Shown here: positions 51,294 to 59,258 of the stretch, piece by piece
How positions within the stretch are numbered: position 1 is the first letter of the stretch
How the letters are laid out: each line of letters opens with the position of its first letter
Source: Serratia rubidaea
GTDB lineage: Bacteria > Pseudomonadota > Gammaproteobacteria > Enterobacterales > Enterobacteriaceae
Reading direction: 5' to 3'
DNA length: 64,000 nt
Assembly: GCA_901472405.1 (NCBI GenBank)
Contig: LR590463.1
Location: 496,001 to 560,000 of the forward strand
Translations under genes and position numbers: made by a program
Notes under the pieces: generated by a model
Told to the model about the DNA's origin: nothing
What the model saw: only the letters and a program-made list of their open reading frames with translations
Databases searched by the model: none

Positions 51294-52347
51294 CCATGAT
51301 GCAATCAGACAGTGCGTTGTCTGCGCTCTCCGGCGCAGTGGGTGGGAACCGCGGTGTATTGTCGGCAGCCGCAACGGGACTCAGTGATTTCATCGGTTCC
51401 CAGGGAGGGGACGTTGACCGAATTTTCGGTATCAGCGGTATTGATCCCGAGAATCTCTCCTGCCCGACCCTGAGTCTGGATCTGGTGAGCTATTGCCGGG
51501 TGATGGAGGAGGCGGCCCACCTGGCCGTTTGTGATAATTTCGGGCTGTATTACGGCCAGCAGTTCCGGCCGCAGTCATTAGGGCTTATCGGCTATATCGG
51601 CCTGTGCTCGGCCACTCTCGAGCAGGCGCTGCGCAACCTGGTCAGCGCCTTTCCGTTCCATCAGCACAACACGCTGATCCAACTGACCGAACGCCATGAC
51701 AGCTGGCAGCTGGACTATCAGGTGCGCCACGGGCGATCCTCTCCCGGCGTCAGGATGCAGAGCTGACGTTGGGCATGTTTCTGAACCTTATCCGCCGTGC
51801 GGCGGGCAAGCACTGGGCGCCCAGAGAAGTGCATTTTGAACATCCCCGCCCGGAACAGTGGCATGAGCACTGTAAGGTATTTGACGCGCCGGTTTATTTT
51901 GAGCAGCCGTTTAACTCCATGATCATTAATAAAGCCGACGTTGTGCGCAAAATGCCCGATCACGATCCGATGCTGCTGCTGGTTATGCAGGATGCGATCC
52001 GGCGTCTGAGCGCGGATCCGGTGAGCCAGTGCTGCGTTCACCTGACCCGGACCGGCATCCAGCTGCAGCTGGTTAATGGCGAACCGTCGCTGGAGGCGGT
52101 TGCTGAAAAGCAGGGGCTTTCCGCCTGGTCTCTGCAGCGGCGCCTGCGTGAGGAAAATACCAGCTTCAGCGCGCAGGTTGATCAGGTGCGTAAAGAGATG
52201 GCGATCCACTACCTGCGGCAGCAGCATCTTTCCGTTTCGGAAATGGCGCTGTTGCTGGGGTACTCCGAGGTAAGCGCCTTTTCGCGGGCATTTCGCCGCT
52301 GGTTTGGCTGTAGCCCCCGCCACTACCGCCAGTCCAGGGCGGGTTAG
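51290..52347 (+). CDS. AraC-family regulator of the amino-alcohol module (one frame break)
   Basis: Corrected for one missing base near 51738, this is a 352-residue OruR/ArgR-like AraC protein. The N-terminal Arabinose-binding-like domain (PTLSLDLVSYCRVMEEAAHL, FGLYYGQQFRPQSLGLIGYI) is followed by the C-terminal double helix-turn-helix (AEKQGLSAWSLQRRLREENT and MALLLGYSEVSAFSRAFRRW). A GTG at 51278 is an alternative start. It is downstream of the kinase gene and is the only regulator nearby, so it probably activates the kinase and the divergent permease/PLP genes in response to the amino alcohol. Confidence 0.85.
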
Positions 52348-52389
52348 CGGTTTTAATGCGGCGTACACGTGTAGTTTTTAGACCGGAAC

Positions 52390-52615
52390 GAAACGTTAGA
52401 GGTGGTGGATTATAGCGTTCATATTTGCAAAACGGGGAGGCTCAATCATTGTGGGAACAATTAAAAATAGGGTTAGCTTGTTATATAAGAAAGTTCTTTG
52501 CTTAAAAATATTACGAGTTGTGCGTAAGAACTCACCGATTGACTGGCTTGGCTAAAAATGATCTTATTAAATCCTGCTCAGGACGACAGGGTTTTTTTAT
52601 ATGGAAAATGGACAT
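52390..52615. repeat. Copy B of the duplicated promoter/leader segment
   Basis: Counterpart of 46350-46633, in direct orientation and shorter by a deletion. It carries a short relic of the HNH gene 5' end (from 52390) and then the leader that drives the zincin candidate effector. The two copies bracket the amino-alcohol module and the orphan lipoprotein. Confidence 0.55.
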
Positions 52616-53134
52616 GTAAACAAGGAAGGTTCACTGCGGCGTCTGACTTTAGGTGAAATAGCTCTAGCAAAAACCGTTTTTGGCATTGCGATTGCCTATC
52701 ACAAAGTTTGGATACATTGTGATAGCTATTTACCCTTTGGATTACAAAAGTCTAACGTCGCGATGGCACCTAATGGCGAGATTTATTTTAGAAAGCACCT
52801 CTATAAAGAAGATTTTTCTACAAGGCCGCCAGATGAACAATATGTATTCATTCATGAAATGGCCCATGTTTGGCAATACCAAAAAGGCATGTGGGTTAGG
52901 GCGAGAGGTTTCTTTAGTTGGGCGGTTAGTTATAATTATAAGCTAAATAAATCTAGACTCGGTGATTACCCGATGGAACAACAGGCATCTATCATTGCAG
53001 ATTTCTTTTATATAAAAAACTATGGGTTGGGAATATTTCATGGTTTTTATGGTAGGTGTTACATAGGGCGTATAGATAAGAGTATCCTACCCATATATAA
53101 GTCAATGATGCATCATGCAGGATTATCCGTATGA
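52601..53134 (+). CDS. Small zincin-like protein, candidate secreted (T6SS-type) effector
   Basis: 177 residues with a metalloprotease-type zinc motif HEMAH (His85-Glu86-x-x-His89, in FIHEMAHVWQYQKG) and a downstream glutamate (PMEQQASIIADFF) in position for a third ligand. No signal peptide. Proteins with a HExxHVWQ core and this length occur in type VI effector loci and are followed by lipoprotein immunity genes, as here (the next gene overlaps by four bases). Target could be peptide or peptidoglycan; the sequence does not say. AT-rich relative to the flanking core genes. No T6SS structural gene lies in the window. Confidence 0.6.
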   Translation: MENGHVNKEGSLRRLTLGEIALAKTVFGIAIAYHKVWIHCDSYLPFGLQKSNVAMAPNGEIYFRKHLYKEDFSTRPPDEQYVFIHEMAHVWQYQKGMWVRARGFFSWAVSYNYKLNKSRLGDYPMEQQASIIADFFYIKNYGLGIFHGFYGRCYIGRIDKSILPIYKSMMHHAGLSV

Positions 53135-53520
53135 AAAAAGCTTTTCTACTGACGCTACTATTGCTCCTTTCCGGCTGCTGGATGGGGGACAAATTCCCGC
53201 TGTATCCGGCGCAGGCCAGCGTGGTTAACAGCCGGGTATGCGTCTTTGTTAATCAGGATGATATCGCCGCCAAAGGAGAAGATGTACGCAGGATTGCCAT
53301 TTGGCACAACGCCAGCGGCGCTTATGTGTATGAAAAAGCCTATGGCGATAAGCTGAACAAACTCAGTTTAACGCCTGGCCAGTGCCTGCCGGGAATAGCG
53401 GAGTATAATTTTGTCCCGGAACAGGGGTACAGCGTGACGGTAAATACCGCGCACAACGCCTATATCGCTAACTTTGTGGTATCTAGGCAGGGCGAAGAGA
53501 TAACGCTTAAGAAGAGATAA
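53131..53520 (+). CDS. Predicted immunity lipoprotein paired with the zincin protein
   Basis: 129 residues. Signal peptide with lipobox LLLLSGC (Cys16); the mature part starts WMGDKFPLYPAQASVVNSRVC. It shares the V-x-N-x-V-C and CLP motifs with the lipoproteins at 46634 and 53610. The start overlaps the stop of the zincin gene (ATGA), the usual coupling of effector and immunity. A periplasmic location fits an effector acting in the periplasm. Confidence 0.7.
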   Translation: MKKAFLLTLLLLLSGCWMGDKFPLYPAQASVVNSRVCVFVNQDDIAAKGEDVRRIAIWHNASGAYVYEKAYGDKLNKLSLTPGQCLPGIAEYNFVPEQGYSVTVNTAHNAYIANFVVSRQGEEITLKKR

Positions 53521-53609
53521 ATTCCAGCTAAGCGCCTTAAGTGTTCCCCTGTTGACGCTGTGTACGGCGCGGGGAGCTATATGTTTTCCATGTGGGGATA
53601 ATAATAACG

Positions 53610-54020
53610 ATGAAAAGGATTTTTTGTCTTACGCCGTTGGTATTTTTACTCTCCGGCTGTTTTCATTTTGGTGACCCGCGGCCTCCCTTGATGCGGGCCA
53701 AAGTGCTGACGGTCGCGAATAAGGTGTGCATGATGGTGCAACCGAAAGGGGACGAGCAAATTGTGACGGTGAGTATCCGTGAAGTCGGAGACGATCGTCA
53801 TGTCTTGGAAAAATATGACCTGAATCTTCCCGCCTCAGTGAATAAGTGTGTTCCCACGTTCGACTACCCGTTTAAGGTGGGCAAGGCCTACGGCTTCTCG
53901 GTAATCCTGGAGTCGCAGGCCAAACTTAAACGAGGCGTTCAACCCGCAGCGCGCATCTACGGCGTCAGCTTTAGCCTGTGGGAAAATAACGGCCAACTGG
54001 AGGCAAATGTGCTGCAATAG
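53610..54020 (+). CDS. Second predicted immunity lipoprotein
   Basis: 136 residues from ATG 53610 (MKRIFCLTPLVFLLSGC); the ORF reaches back to 53592 but the shorter start gives a clean lipoprotein signal with Cys17. It has the same family pattern (VANKVCMMVQP, KCVPTFDYPF, AYGFSVILE) as the two other lipoproteins but is well diverged from both, so the three probably recognise different toxins. It is 89 bases downstream of its paralogue. Confidence 0.7.
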   Translation: MKRIFCLTPLVFLLSGCFHFGDPRPPLMRAKVLTVANKVCMMVQPKGDEQIVTVSIREVGDDRHVLEKYDLNLPASVNKCVPTFDYPFKVGKAYGFSVILESQAKLKRGVQPAARIYGVSFSLWENNGQLEANVLQ

Positions 54021-54065
54021 CGGGCACGGCTTTAACCGATTACGTCGAGTGAAGGAAAGGGAAAG

Positions 54066-55106
54066 ATGGCGGCAGCATACTGGTGGCAAGATCTTCTGGA
54101 TCGTAACAAGACTTGGCAAGGGCTGGAGCTGATAGTCCGAAAATCCGAGGGCGCGGGGCAGACGATGGAGATGCTCAGCGGCCACCATGGGCGCATGGCG
54201 CTGCAGGTGCGGGGAGATAATCTGTTCTGGGCGTCGATGCTGAAAGATCACTCCGGCGTCTGGCTGGTGATGAACGTTGAGCATCCCGGGCAGCAAGGTC
54301 TTCTGCCGCCGGTAACCTCGCACGACGTGGAGTCGGTCAGGAACAAGGGACAGACGCAATGGACGGGCGAGTGGTGCCGCTATTTCGCCCGTCAGCTGCT
54401 GGATGTGTCCACGCCGTTGTTAGCCCCGGGCCGCTGGCTGCTAAGGCCGATGTTCTCGTCTCAGGCGCAGGACACGCCTTTGGCAAGCTGGCGTTTTGAT
54501 GCGCCGGCCAGCAGTATGGATATGGGGTGTGACTGGTGCCTGTATGGCGAAGATTTTCCCGATCTGGCTGAACCGGTGAAGGTGCGTCTGGTTGATTGGT
54601 GGTGGGGCGGTAATTTACTGCTTGGCCGTTATCCGGTGCAGGCAGAGGCCGGGCGACTGAAATGGTGGCGCAAAAAGTGCCGCGAAGGTACGTTGCCGCC
54701 GATACTGGTCTGGTACATCGCCGGTCTGGCGTCGTTTGTGGTTCTGTACGGTCACTACCGCCTGCAGGCGGCGATAGAAGAGGGAATACCGCCGCAGTTT
54801 TTGGTGCTCAGCGAGCTGAAGGAACAGACATTGGCTCCGGATCCGGAGCATCGGGCCCGGGTTGCCGGAGCGTTGGAGCAGCAGCTGCGTAAGAATCCCA
54901 AATGCAGCATAGACAGCGTCAACCAGTCATTAATCAATCTGTACGATACCCGTTATCTGTACGCCGCTACCCACAGCCGCGCTGTTCTCGGTAATGGTGA
55001 GCGATGGGAGCAGGAGGTCAGCGCCTATCTGCTGCGTCATCAGCTTGGCGACGGTCTGGATAATATTCTTAACCGGGTTAACGATGATGTATTGCCGGCA
55101 GAATAA
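54066..55106 (+). CDS. Unrecognised membrane-associated protein in the effector/immunity cluster
   Basis: 346 residues, starting MAAAYWWQDLLDRNKTW with AAGGGAAAG upstream. Tryptophan-rich N-terminal two thirds (WWQDLL, WRFDAPASSMDMGCDWCLYG, RLVDWWWGGN), then one clear membrane helix (ILVWYIAGLASFVVLYGHY, about residue 220-240) and a charged C-terminal domain. No domain I can name. Its place 46 bases after the immunity lipoprotein suggests an accessory or membrane immunity role, or a T6SS-linked protein; this is only a context argument. Confidence 0.6.
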   Translation: MAAAYWWQDLLDRNKTWQGLELIVRKSEGAGQTMEMLSGHHGRMALQVRGDNLFWASMLKDHSGVWLVMNVEHPGQQGLLPPVTSHDVESVRNKGQTQWTGEWCRYFARQLLDVSTPLLAPGRWLLRPMFSSQAQDTPLASWRFDAPASSMDMGCDWCLYGEDFPDLAEPVKVRLVDWWWGGNLLLGRYPVQAEAGRLKWWRKKCREGTLPPILVWYIAGLASFVVLYGHYRLQAAIEEGIPPQFLVLSELKEQTLAPDPEHRARVAGALEQQLRKNPKCSIDSVNQSLINLYDTRYLYAATHSRAVLGNGERWEQEVSAYLLRHQLGDGLDNILNRVNDDVLPAE

Positions 55107-55141
55107 ACGCTGCGGGCGCAAGCCCGCAGCGTTGTGGTGTC

Positions 55142-55423
55142 TTATACGTTATGCAGGAGATTAAATTTCTCAAGCGTCGCTTTTACGCCTGTTCTCAGCG
55201 CATTGTCATCCAGCTCATACTCTTCACGTCTTACGTCCGGGTTATAGCTATCCGCGAGGCAGAAAAGGCTGGAGGAGGCCTCATCGACGTCTGGCCCGTC
55301 GATGGTTAACTGCCTGGCGTTCCTCTCCGCTTTCCACATAGCGATATACGGATCGGCAAATTCATCTGCATCGATGTTGGATGCAATAAAATTCCTGGCA
55401 AAATCAATCAGCTTTTTACTCAT
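55142..55423 (-). CDS. Colicin D immunity-family protein
   Basis: 93 residues. The pattern agrees with the colicin D immunity family: helix LIDFARNFIASNIDADEFAD, a middle DEASSSLFCLADSYNPD and the end REEYELDDNALRTGVKATLE followed by KFNLL. Such proteins bind and block the anticodon-nuclease domain by mimicking tRNA. Its ATG overlaps the stop of the toxin gene upstream (ATGA), so toxin and immunity are made together. It converges with the 54066 gene (36 bases apart). Confidence 0.8.
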   Translation of the reverse strand: MSKKLIDFARNFIASNIDADEFADPYIAMWKAERNARQLTIDGPDVDEASSSLFCLADSYNPDVRREEYELDDNALRTGVKATLEKFNLLHNV

Positions 55424-55806
55424 CCCAAAATCCCTTGTTCAATGCATTTTTTGTATTGCTGAGTGCCTTCTTGTAATCGCCAGCCGGAAACAAAATGATT
55501 ATCACCACTGAGTACAACAACGTTTTTTGTTTTGGTGTTGAAAAAAACCGTAGAATCTTTGATCGGCAAATAGGTGCCCCACTTTATGGTATCGCGGTCT
55601 GTTAAATGAGCCGTAACGGCATCACGGAATTTTATCAGCGCCGCATGGTTTTTCTGCGTGTCGGCGATGCCGAACTCTGCCGCATGCTTAAATTTTTTAT
55701 CCAACCGTTTGCCGAGCTCGCGCTCAGCGTTCTGCGAATCGCCAGGGTAGGCATACCACCCAAGCTCGTTTCCTGGTTGATCCCCACCGTTTCTTTCATT
55801 ACTCAT
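55420..55806 (-). CDS. Free-standing colicin D-type tRNase toxin
   Basis: 128 residues from ATG 55806 (MSNERNGG, preceded by AAGGACAAGAC); an ATG at 55827 has no ribosome binding site. The toxin domain (about 30-128) carries K38-F-K40-H41, the same spacing as the Lys608/Lys610/His611 active site of colicin D, which cleaves tRNA-Arg in the anticodon loop. It ends with the typical VFFNTKTKNVVVL and FVSGWRL segments. There is no receptor, translocation, CDI, Rhs or PAAR domain attached, and no frame continues upstream, so either it is a cargo effector delivered separately or the displaced C-terminus of a larger toxin. Confidence 0.75.
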   Translation of the reverse strand: MSNERNGGDQPGNELGWYAYPGDSQNAERELGKRLDKKFKHAAEFGIADTQKNHAALIKFRDAVTAHLTDRDTIKWGTYLPIKDSTVFFNTKTKNVVVLSGDNHFVSGWRLQEGTQQYKKCIEQGILG

Positions 55807-56894
55807 GTCTTGTCCTTGTTTAATCATTAGCTGGAGGGCAGCTCCTGCGCGATCTATTCTCCCGGCGCTCAGGCGACGACAGCGGCGTTCACCATCACTG
55901 TGCGGGTTAATAAGGTGCGGCTGGCCCGCTCTTGATGAAGCAATACCGACCCAACCTAAAATGTGAATATTATCAATGGCAAACTATGCGCGTTTGAAAA
56001 TACGCTGTTTGCCATACCATTCAGTGATGGCGATCTCTGTTCGAGAAAGAATGAAGTTCGTGAAGGTTATTTGTAAGTGCAAAACGTAAGAACTCCCTTT
56101 CGGGCAGGTTCGCAGCGGCGCGGTATTGCATATATTACCATTCTGCCGTTAAGTTAAATTGCAGCCTATGTGACGGCGTACAGGGGAGTCTGGAGGGCAT
56201 TGGACATGCGCTATGGCATATTACCGGCCGATATGTCGCGGGGATTCTGTTTTTACATATTCGATAACATTACATTCCAAATGGTTATTTGCGGGATTTA
56301 TCCTATCTGAGATTGGCGTATGTATTCTCTGTAAAGGAATAGCCTCTTGGGTGAGGATATCGCGCATAAGGCTCCAGGGTGTGAAGATAACTTTCCATAC
56401 GAGAGTGGTTTTAATTAAGTCGCATCTTATTTTTATTCTTTGTAACTATTGATAACAGACGCATTTAGGCCGCTAAGGCTAAAAAATTATCATAGGGTAG
56501 TCGTTATGACTGATACTTTGTATTTTTGCGATAAATTATTCTTGATACTGTAAGTGGCAGAGCCGGTGCGCAAAGTCCGGCGCTAAAGCGGGTAACAAAC
56601 TGTTATTACTGTCTCTTTTTTTCTTATGGTAGATTATTGATGCTTAGTTTCCCTCTGAACTCTCGTGATTAACTTAAAATATAGCGTCCGGTTTTTTCTG
56701 TAGACATTAGGTTTGGTATTGGTAAGCCTTGGTGAGATCAAATGAGGTTTTTTCTATTCTTACCAGATGAGGGAACGAGTATCATTATAGGAAATGCCCA
56801 TTAGAGCTTAAGTCGAGCTTTATTCACTGAACATAATCGCAAACATGAGAAAGCATGGAGGCGTCAGCATGGAGGCGCATTAAGCGCATGAGGT
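55807..56894. other. Long intergenic stretch, AT-rich, no convincing gene
   Basis: About 1.1 kb. A 79-codon ORF at 56213-56452 (one hydrophobic stretch, no ribosome binding site, no known domain) is not called. A 12-13-base direct repeat GCATGGAGGCG(T/C) sits at 56850-56880 just before the next gene, offering two possible ribosome binding sites (GGAGGCG). No remains of a large toxin gene are recognised upstream of the colicin D-type gene. It probably holds the promoters of the toxin pair (-) and of the Tad regulator (+). Confidence 0.5.
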
Positions 56895-57488
56895 ATGTGG
56901 CAGTTAAAAAATTTTGATGATGTTGTCTTTACTCTCGATAAAGGTGTGCGGTTTCTGCCGGGAAAGCGGTGTGTTGTCAGTGAGTCCGGCGTTGTCGCCA
57001 GTCTTTCTGAAAATAGCTATCGTTTTTTGCTCTTATTGGTAACGGGTGAGACGGATAAACAGGAAATTATTAATCAAGTCTGGCACGAACAGCGCGGCTC
57101 GGTAACCGATAGTAGTTATTACGGGCAAATATATATCCTTAGAAAAGCCTTTGAGTTGGTTGGCCTGTCCGGCGAGCTGATAAAAACACTTCCCCGTAAA
57201 GGCGTTATTTATCTGGGGAAGGTGGTGCAGGAAAGCAAACCGGAAGGCGATGACAATGATGCATCAATAGCCGAGGACGCGAAACTCCAGGAGCCACAGC
57301 TCCAGGAAACGACGGCGACGGCAATGATTCATTATGAGGAAAATAAGGTCATACTGGCGGAAAAAAATACCACCGTTGAATGGTATAACTCGCCGCATTG
57401 GAACAAACTTATCAGTATTTTAGCCGTGCTGGCCGTATGCTGGCTGACCACGCTTATTCTTACTGTCTATTATTTTATTTTGCACTAA
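56895..57488 (+). CDS. Winged-helix membrane regulator at the head of the Tad locus
   Basis: 197 residues. The N-terminal OmpR/ToxR-type winged helix is recognisable (NSYRFLLLLVTGETDKQEII, VTDSSYYGQIYILRKAFELV, LPRKGVIYLG). An acidic linker and a single C-terminal membrane helix (LISILAVLAVCWLTTLILTV) follow, with almost no periplasmic part. Regulators of this short form act at the membrane without a sensor domain. It precedes flp by 157 bases on the same strand and probably controls the pilus genes; that is inferred from position. Confidence 0.75.
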   Translation: MWQLKNFDDVVFTLDKGVRFLPGKRCVVSESGVVASLSENSYRFLLLLVTGETDKQEIINQVWHEQRGSVTDSSYYGQIYILRKAFELVGLSGELIKTLPRKGVIYLGKVVQESKPEGDDNDASIAEDAKLQEPQLQETTATAMIHYEENKVILAEKNTTVEWYNSPHWNKLISILAVLAVCWLTTLILTVYYFILH

Positions 57489-57645
57489 CACCCAGCTAAT
57501 GATTATTGAAAAGTAATGTAAAAACGCAAAGGACAATCATCGCCCTGGCCGGTATTGTTCGCCCCGTAAACCAAATGCTGGTTTATACACCCTAATGTAG
57601 CGTTATTACTAAAATTTGAGTTTATTTTCTAACAAGGAATCATAG

Positions 57646-57875
57646 ATGAACGAATTAACCACCAAGTACTTTGTTGCCGCTCAGCTGAACCTGGAGAAGT
57701 TTGCCCGGGATCGGCGCGCGTTACGGCAATTGAGTATGCGCTGATTGGCGTAGCGATGGCGACGTTACTGGCTTTCGTTTTGGGCGATCAGAACTCCGGC
57801 TTCCTCGGGGCGCTGAAAGAGACGTTTGATAAAATTGCGGATGCGATTAAGAGCGTCACAATCTCAAAAAGCTAA
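57646..57875 (+). CDS. flp: Flp/Fap pilin (one frame break)
   Basis: Once one missing G near 57717 is restored, this is a 76-residue Flp prepilin starting MNELTTKYFVAAQLN. The class IVb cleavage motif is G/VTAIEY, with glycine before the cut and Glu+5, Tyr+6, followed by the hydrophobic helix ALIGVAMATLLAFVLG. It is easily missed because the frame breaks right at the processing site. It is the major subunit of the Tad pilus encoded downstream. Confidence 0.85.
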
Positions 57876-57900
57876 CGTCCTCTAAGTTATTTTTATCATT

Positions 57901-57934
57901 AAAAGTGCAAGGCATTTCGATGGCCTTGCACTTT
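57901..57934 (+). terminator. Attenuating hairpin between flp and tadV
   Basis: AAAAGTGCAAGGC...GCCTTGCACTTTT: an 11-bp or longer perfect stem with A and T runs on its sides. It lies 25 bases after the flp stop. It would let the pilin be made in excess over the assembly proteins. Confidence 0.8.
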
Positions 57935-57956
57935 TAACCCTGTTAAATAAACAGTG

Positions 57957-58397
57957 ATGCCCATGAGCTGCTTACTATCTATCAATTTTATGCTGTTGGT
58001 TTGCGTGCTGGTATTTATTTCCTGGCAAGATATTCTCTTCCGGGTGATCCCTCATGGCAGCCTGTTATTGCTGTTGATTATCATGTTGCCTCTGGCGGTC
58101 ATGCAGCAGATATACCCCAACTTTATCGCCGCAATCAGCATACTGTTTGTCGGCTATCTTCTTTTTTGTTTCAACGTCATTGGCGGCGGCGATGTAAAGC
58201 TGATGGCCTTACTGTCGTTGCTGCTCTCCGATTCATCGCTGGCGGCATTTTTATTTATGACCGCATGTATCGGCGGTCTTATCGCTGTTGCCGGCCTGAT
58301 ATTTTTTAACCGGGCAACGCGCCTGCAAGGCATTCCCTATGGCGTTGCCATCTCATTAGCCTTTGTTTTGACTTTGCCGTTTAAAACCCCGTTATAA
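57957..58397 (+). CDS. tadV: Flp prepilin peptidase TadV/CpaA
   Basis: 146 residues, a polytopic membrane aspartyl protease that cleaves the Flp prepilin. Catalytic aspartates lie in SWQDILFR and the G-x-G-D motif NVIGGGDVKLMALLSLL. The small size (no methyltransferase domain) is typical of Tad peptidases. The start at 57957 is the first ATG; 57963 (MSCLLSINF) is an alternative. About 80 bases follow the pilin gene, where a terminator-like hairpin (AAGTGCAAGGC.. GCCTTGCACTT, 57901-57934) probably limits readthrough from flp. Confidence 0.9.
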   Translation: MPMSCLLSINFMLLVCVLVFISWQDILFRVIPHGSLLLLLIIMLPLAVMQQIYPNFIAAISILFVGYLLFCFNVIGGGDVKLMALLSLLLSDSSLAAFLFMTACIGGLIAVAGLIFFNRATRLQGIPYGVAISLAFVLTLPFKTPL

Positions 58398-58421
58398 CAG
58401 TTGATTGAAAGGGATATTTTA

Positions 58422-59258
58422 ATGAATCATCGCGTTTTATTTTTCCTGTCTGTCACGGTCATTGTGATCGGGCTGGCGGGCATTTTTATACAGGGCCGAC
58501 ATGCTGATGACGTCGGGGCGCCGCAAACGGTGTCTGCCGGCGTGAAAACTAAATCCATCACGATTGCGGAAACATTACGCGATCTTAAGCCTCACGACAT
58601 TATTGAGGTTAAAGATTATCGGTTGAGAACGATTGAGGTTGCGCAAGACAGCCAGGATGAGAGAGATATCGCCGCCATGGGCTCATCCGATCTCAACGGT
58701 TTTTTAGTGCGTAATCATATTGCTAAACATAGCGCCATTGTTGCCAAAGCGGTTGAGTCGCCGCTGAGTAAAACTTTTTTATTACACAGTCTTAAAAAAA
58801 ATGAATTGCCTTATGGCTATCTGGTTCGCCCTCAGGAGGAGTATTTGCTCTCCTCACTGTCTGTTGGCGACAAGGTTGCCCTGTATATCAGGATTGCCGA
58901 GGTTGATAAAAGCCGCGATGCAAAAGCCGGTGCGGCAACGCCGGACGGCGTAGGCAGCGGTACGGGGTCAACAAATAAAAAATATGCCTTGGGAAGAATT
59001 AGCGGGCCGTTGAGCATTCTTGATGTTCAGCGTGAGGAGAAAAAAGGAGAAACGAACGCTTTTGATAGTGATAAATACGTAGGGAAAATTGTGCTGCGTA
59101 TGGATCAGAAACAATTAGCAGACCTGAGGGTCGTTGAGAAATCGGGAGAGATTTTATTATTCCCCGCAGAAGACGGTATGGGTAATAAACAAAAGATAAA
59201 CATGGATGAGGTTTTGCCTCAATTTAAAACAATTAAAGAGTTACGGGGTGAGAAGTGA
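58422..59258 (+). CDS. rcpC: Tad pilus assembly protein RcpC/CpaB
   Basis: 278 residues from ATG 58422 (MNHRVLFFLSVTVIVIG). One N-terminal membrane helix is followed by a SAF/beta-clip-type domain (ESPLSKTFLLHSLKKN, YLVRPQEEYLLSSLSVGDKV) as in CpaB/RcpC, which links the inner-membrane platform to the secretin. A Gly/Ser-rich loop interrupts the middle (AATPDGVGSGTGSTNKK). Its stop overlaps the rcpA start (GTGA). Confidence 0.88.
   Translation: MNHRVLFFLSVTVIVIGLAGIFIQGRHADDVGAPQTVSAGVKTKSITIAETLRDLKPHDIIEVKDYRLRTIEVAQDSQDERDIAAMGSSDLNGFLVRNHIAKHSAIVAKAVESPLSKTFLLHSLKKNELPYGYLVRPQEEYLLSSLSVGDKVALYIRIAEVDKSRDAKAGAATPDGVGSGTGSTNKKYALGRISGPLSILDVQREEKKGETNAFDSDKYVGKIVLRMDQKQLADLRVVEKSGEILLFPAEDGMGNKQKINMDEVLPQFKTIKELRGEK

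Noticed and set aside
56213-56452. 79-codon ORF in the gap before the Tad locus
   Set aside because: No ribosome binding site, no domain; a hydrophobic stretch alone is not enough to call a gene.
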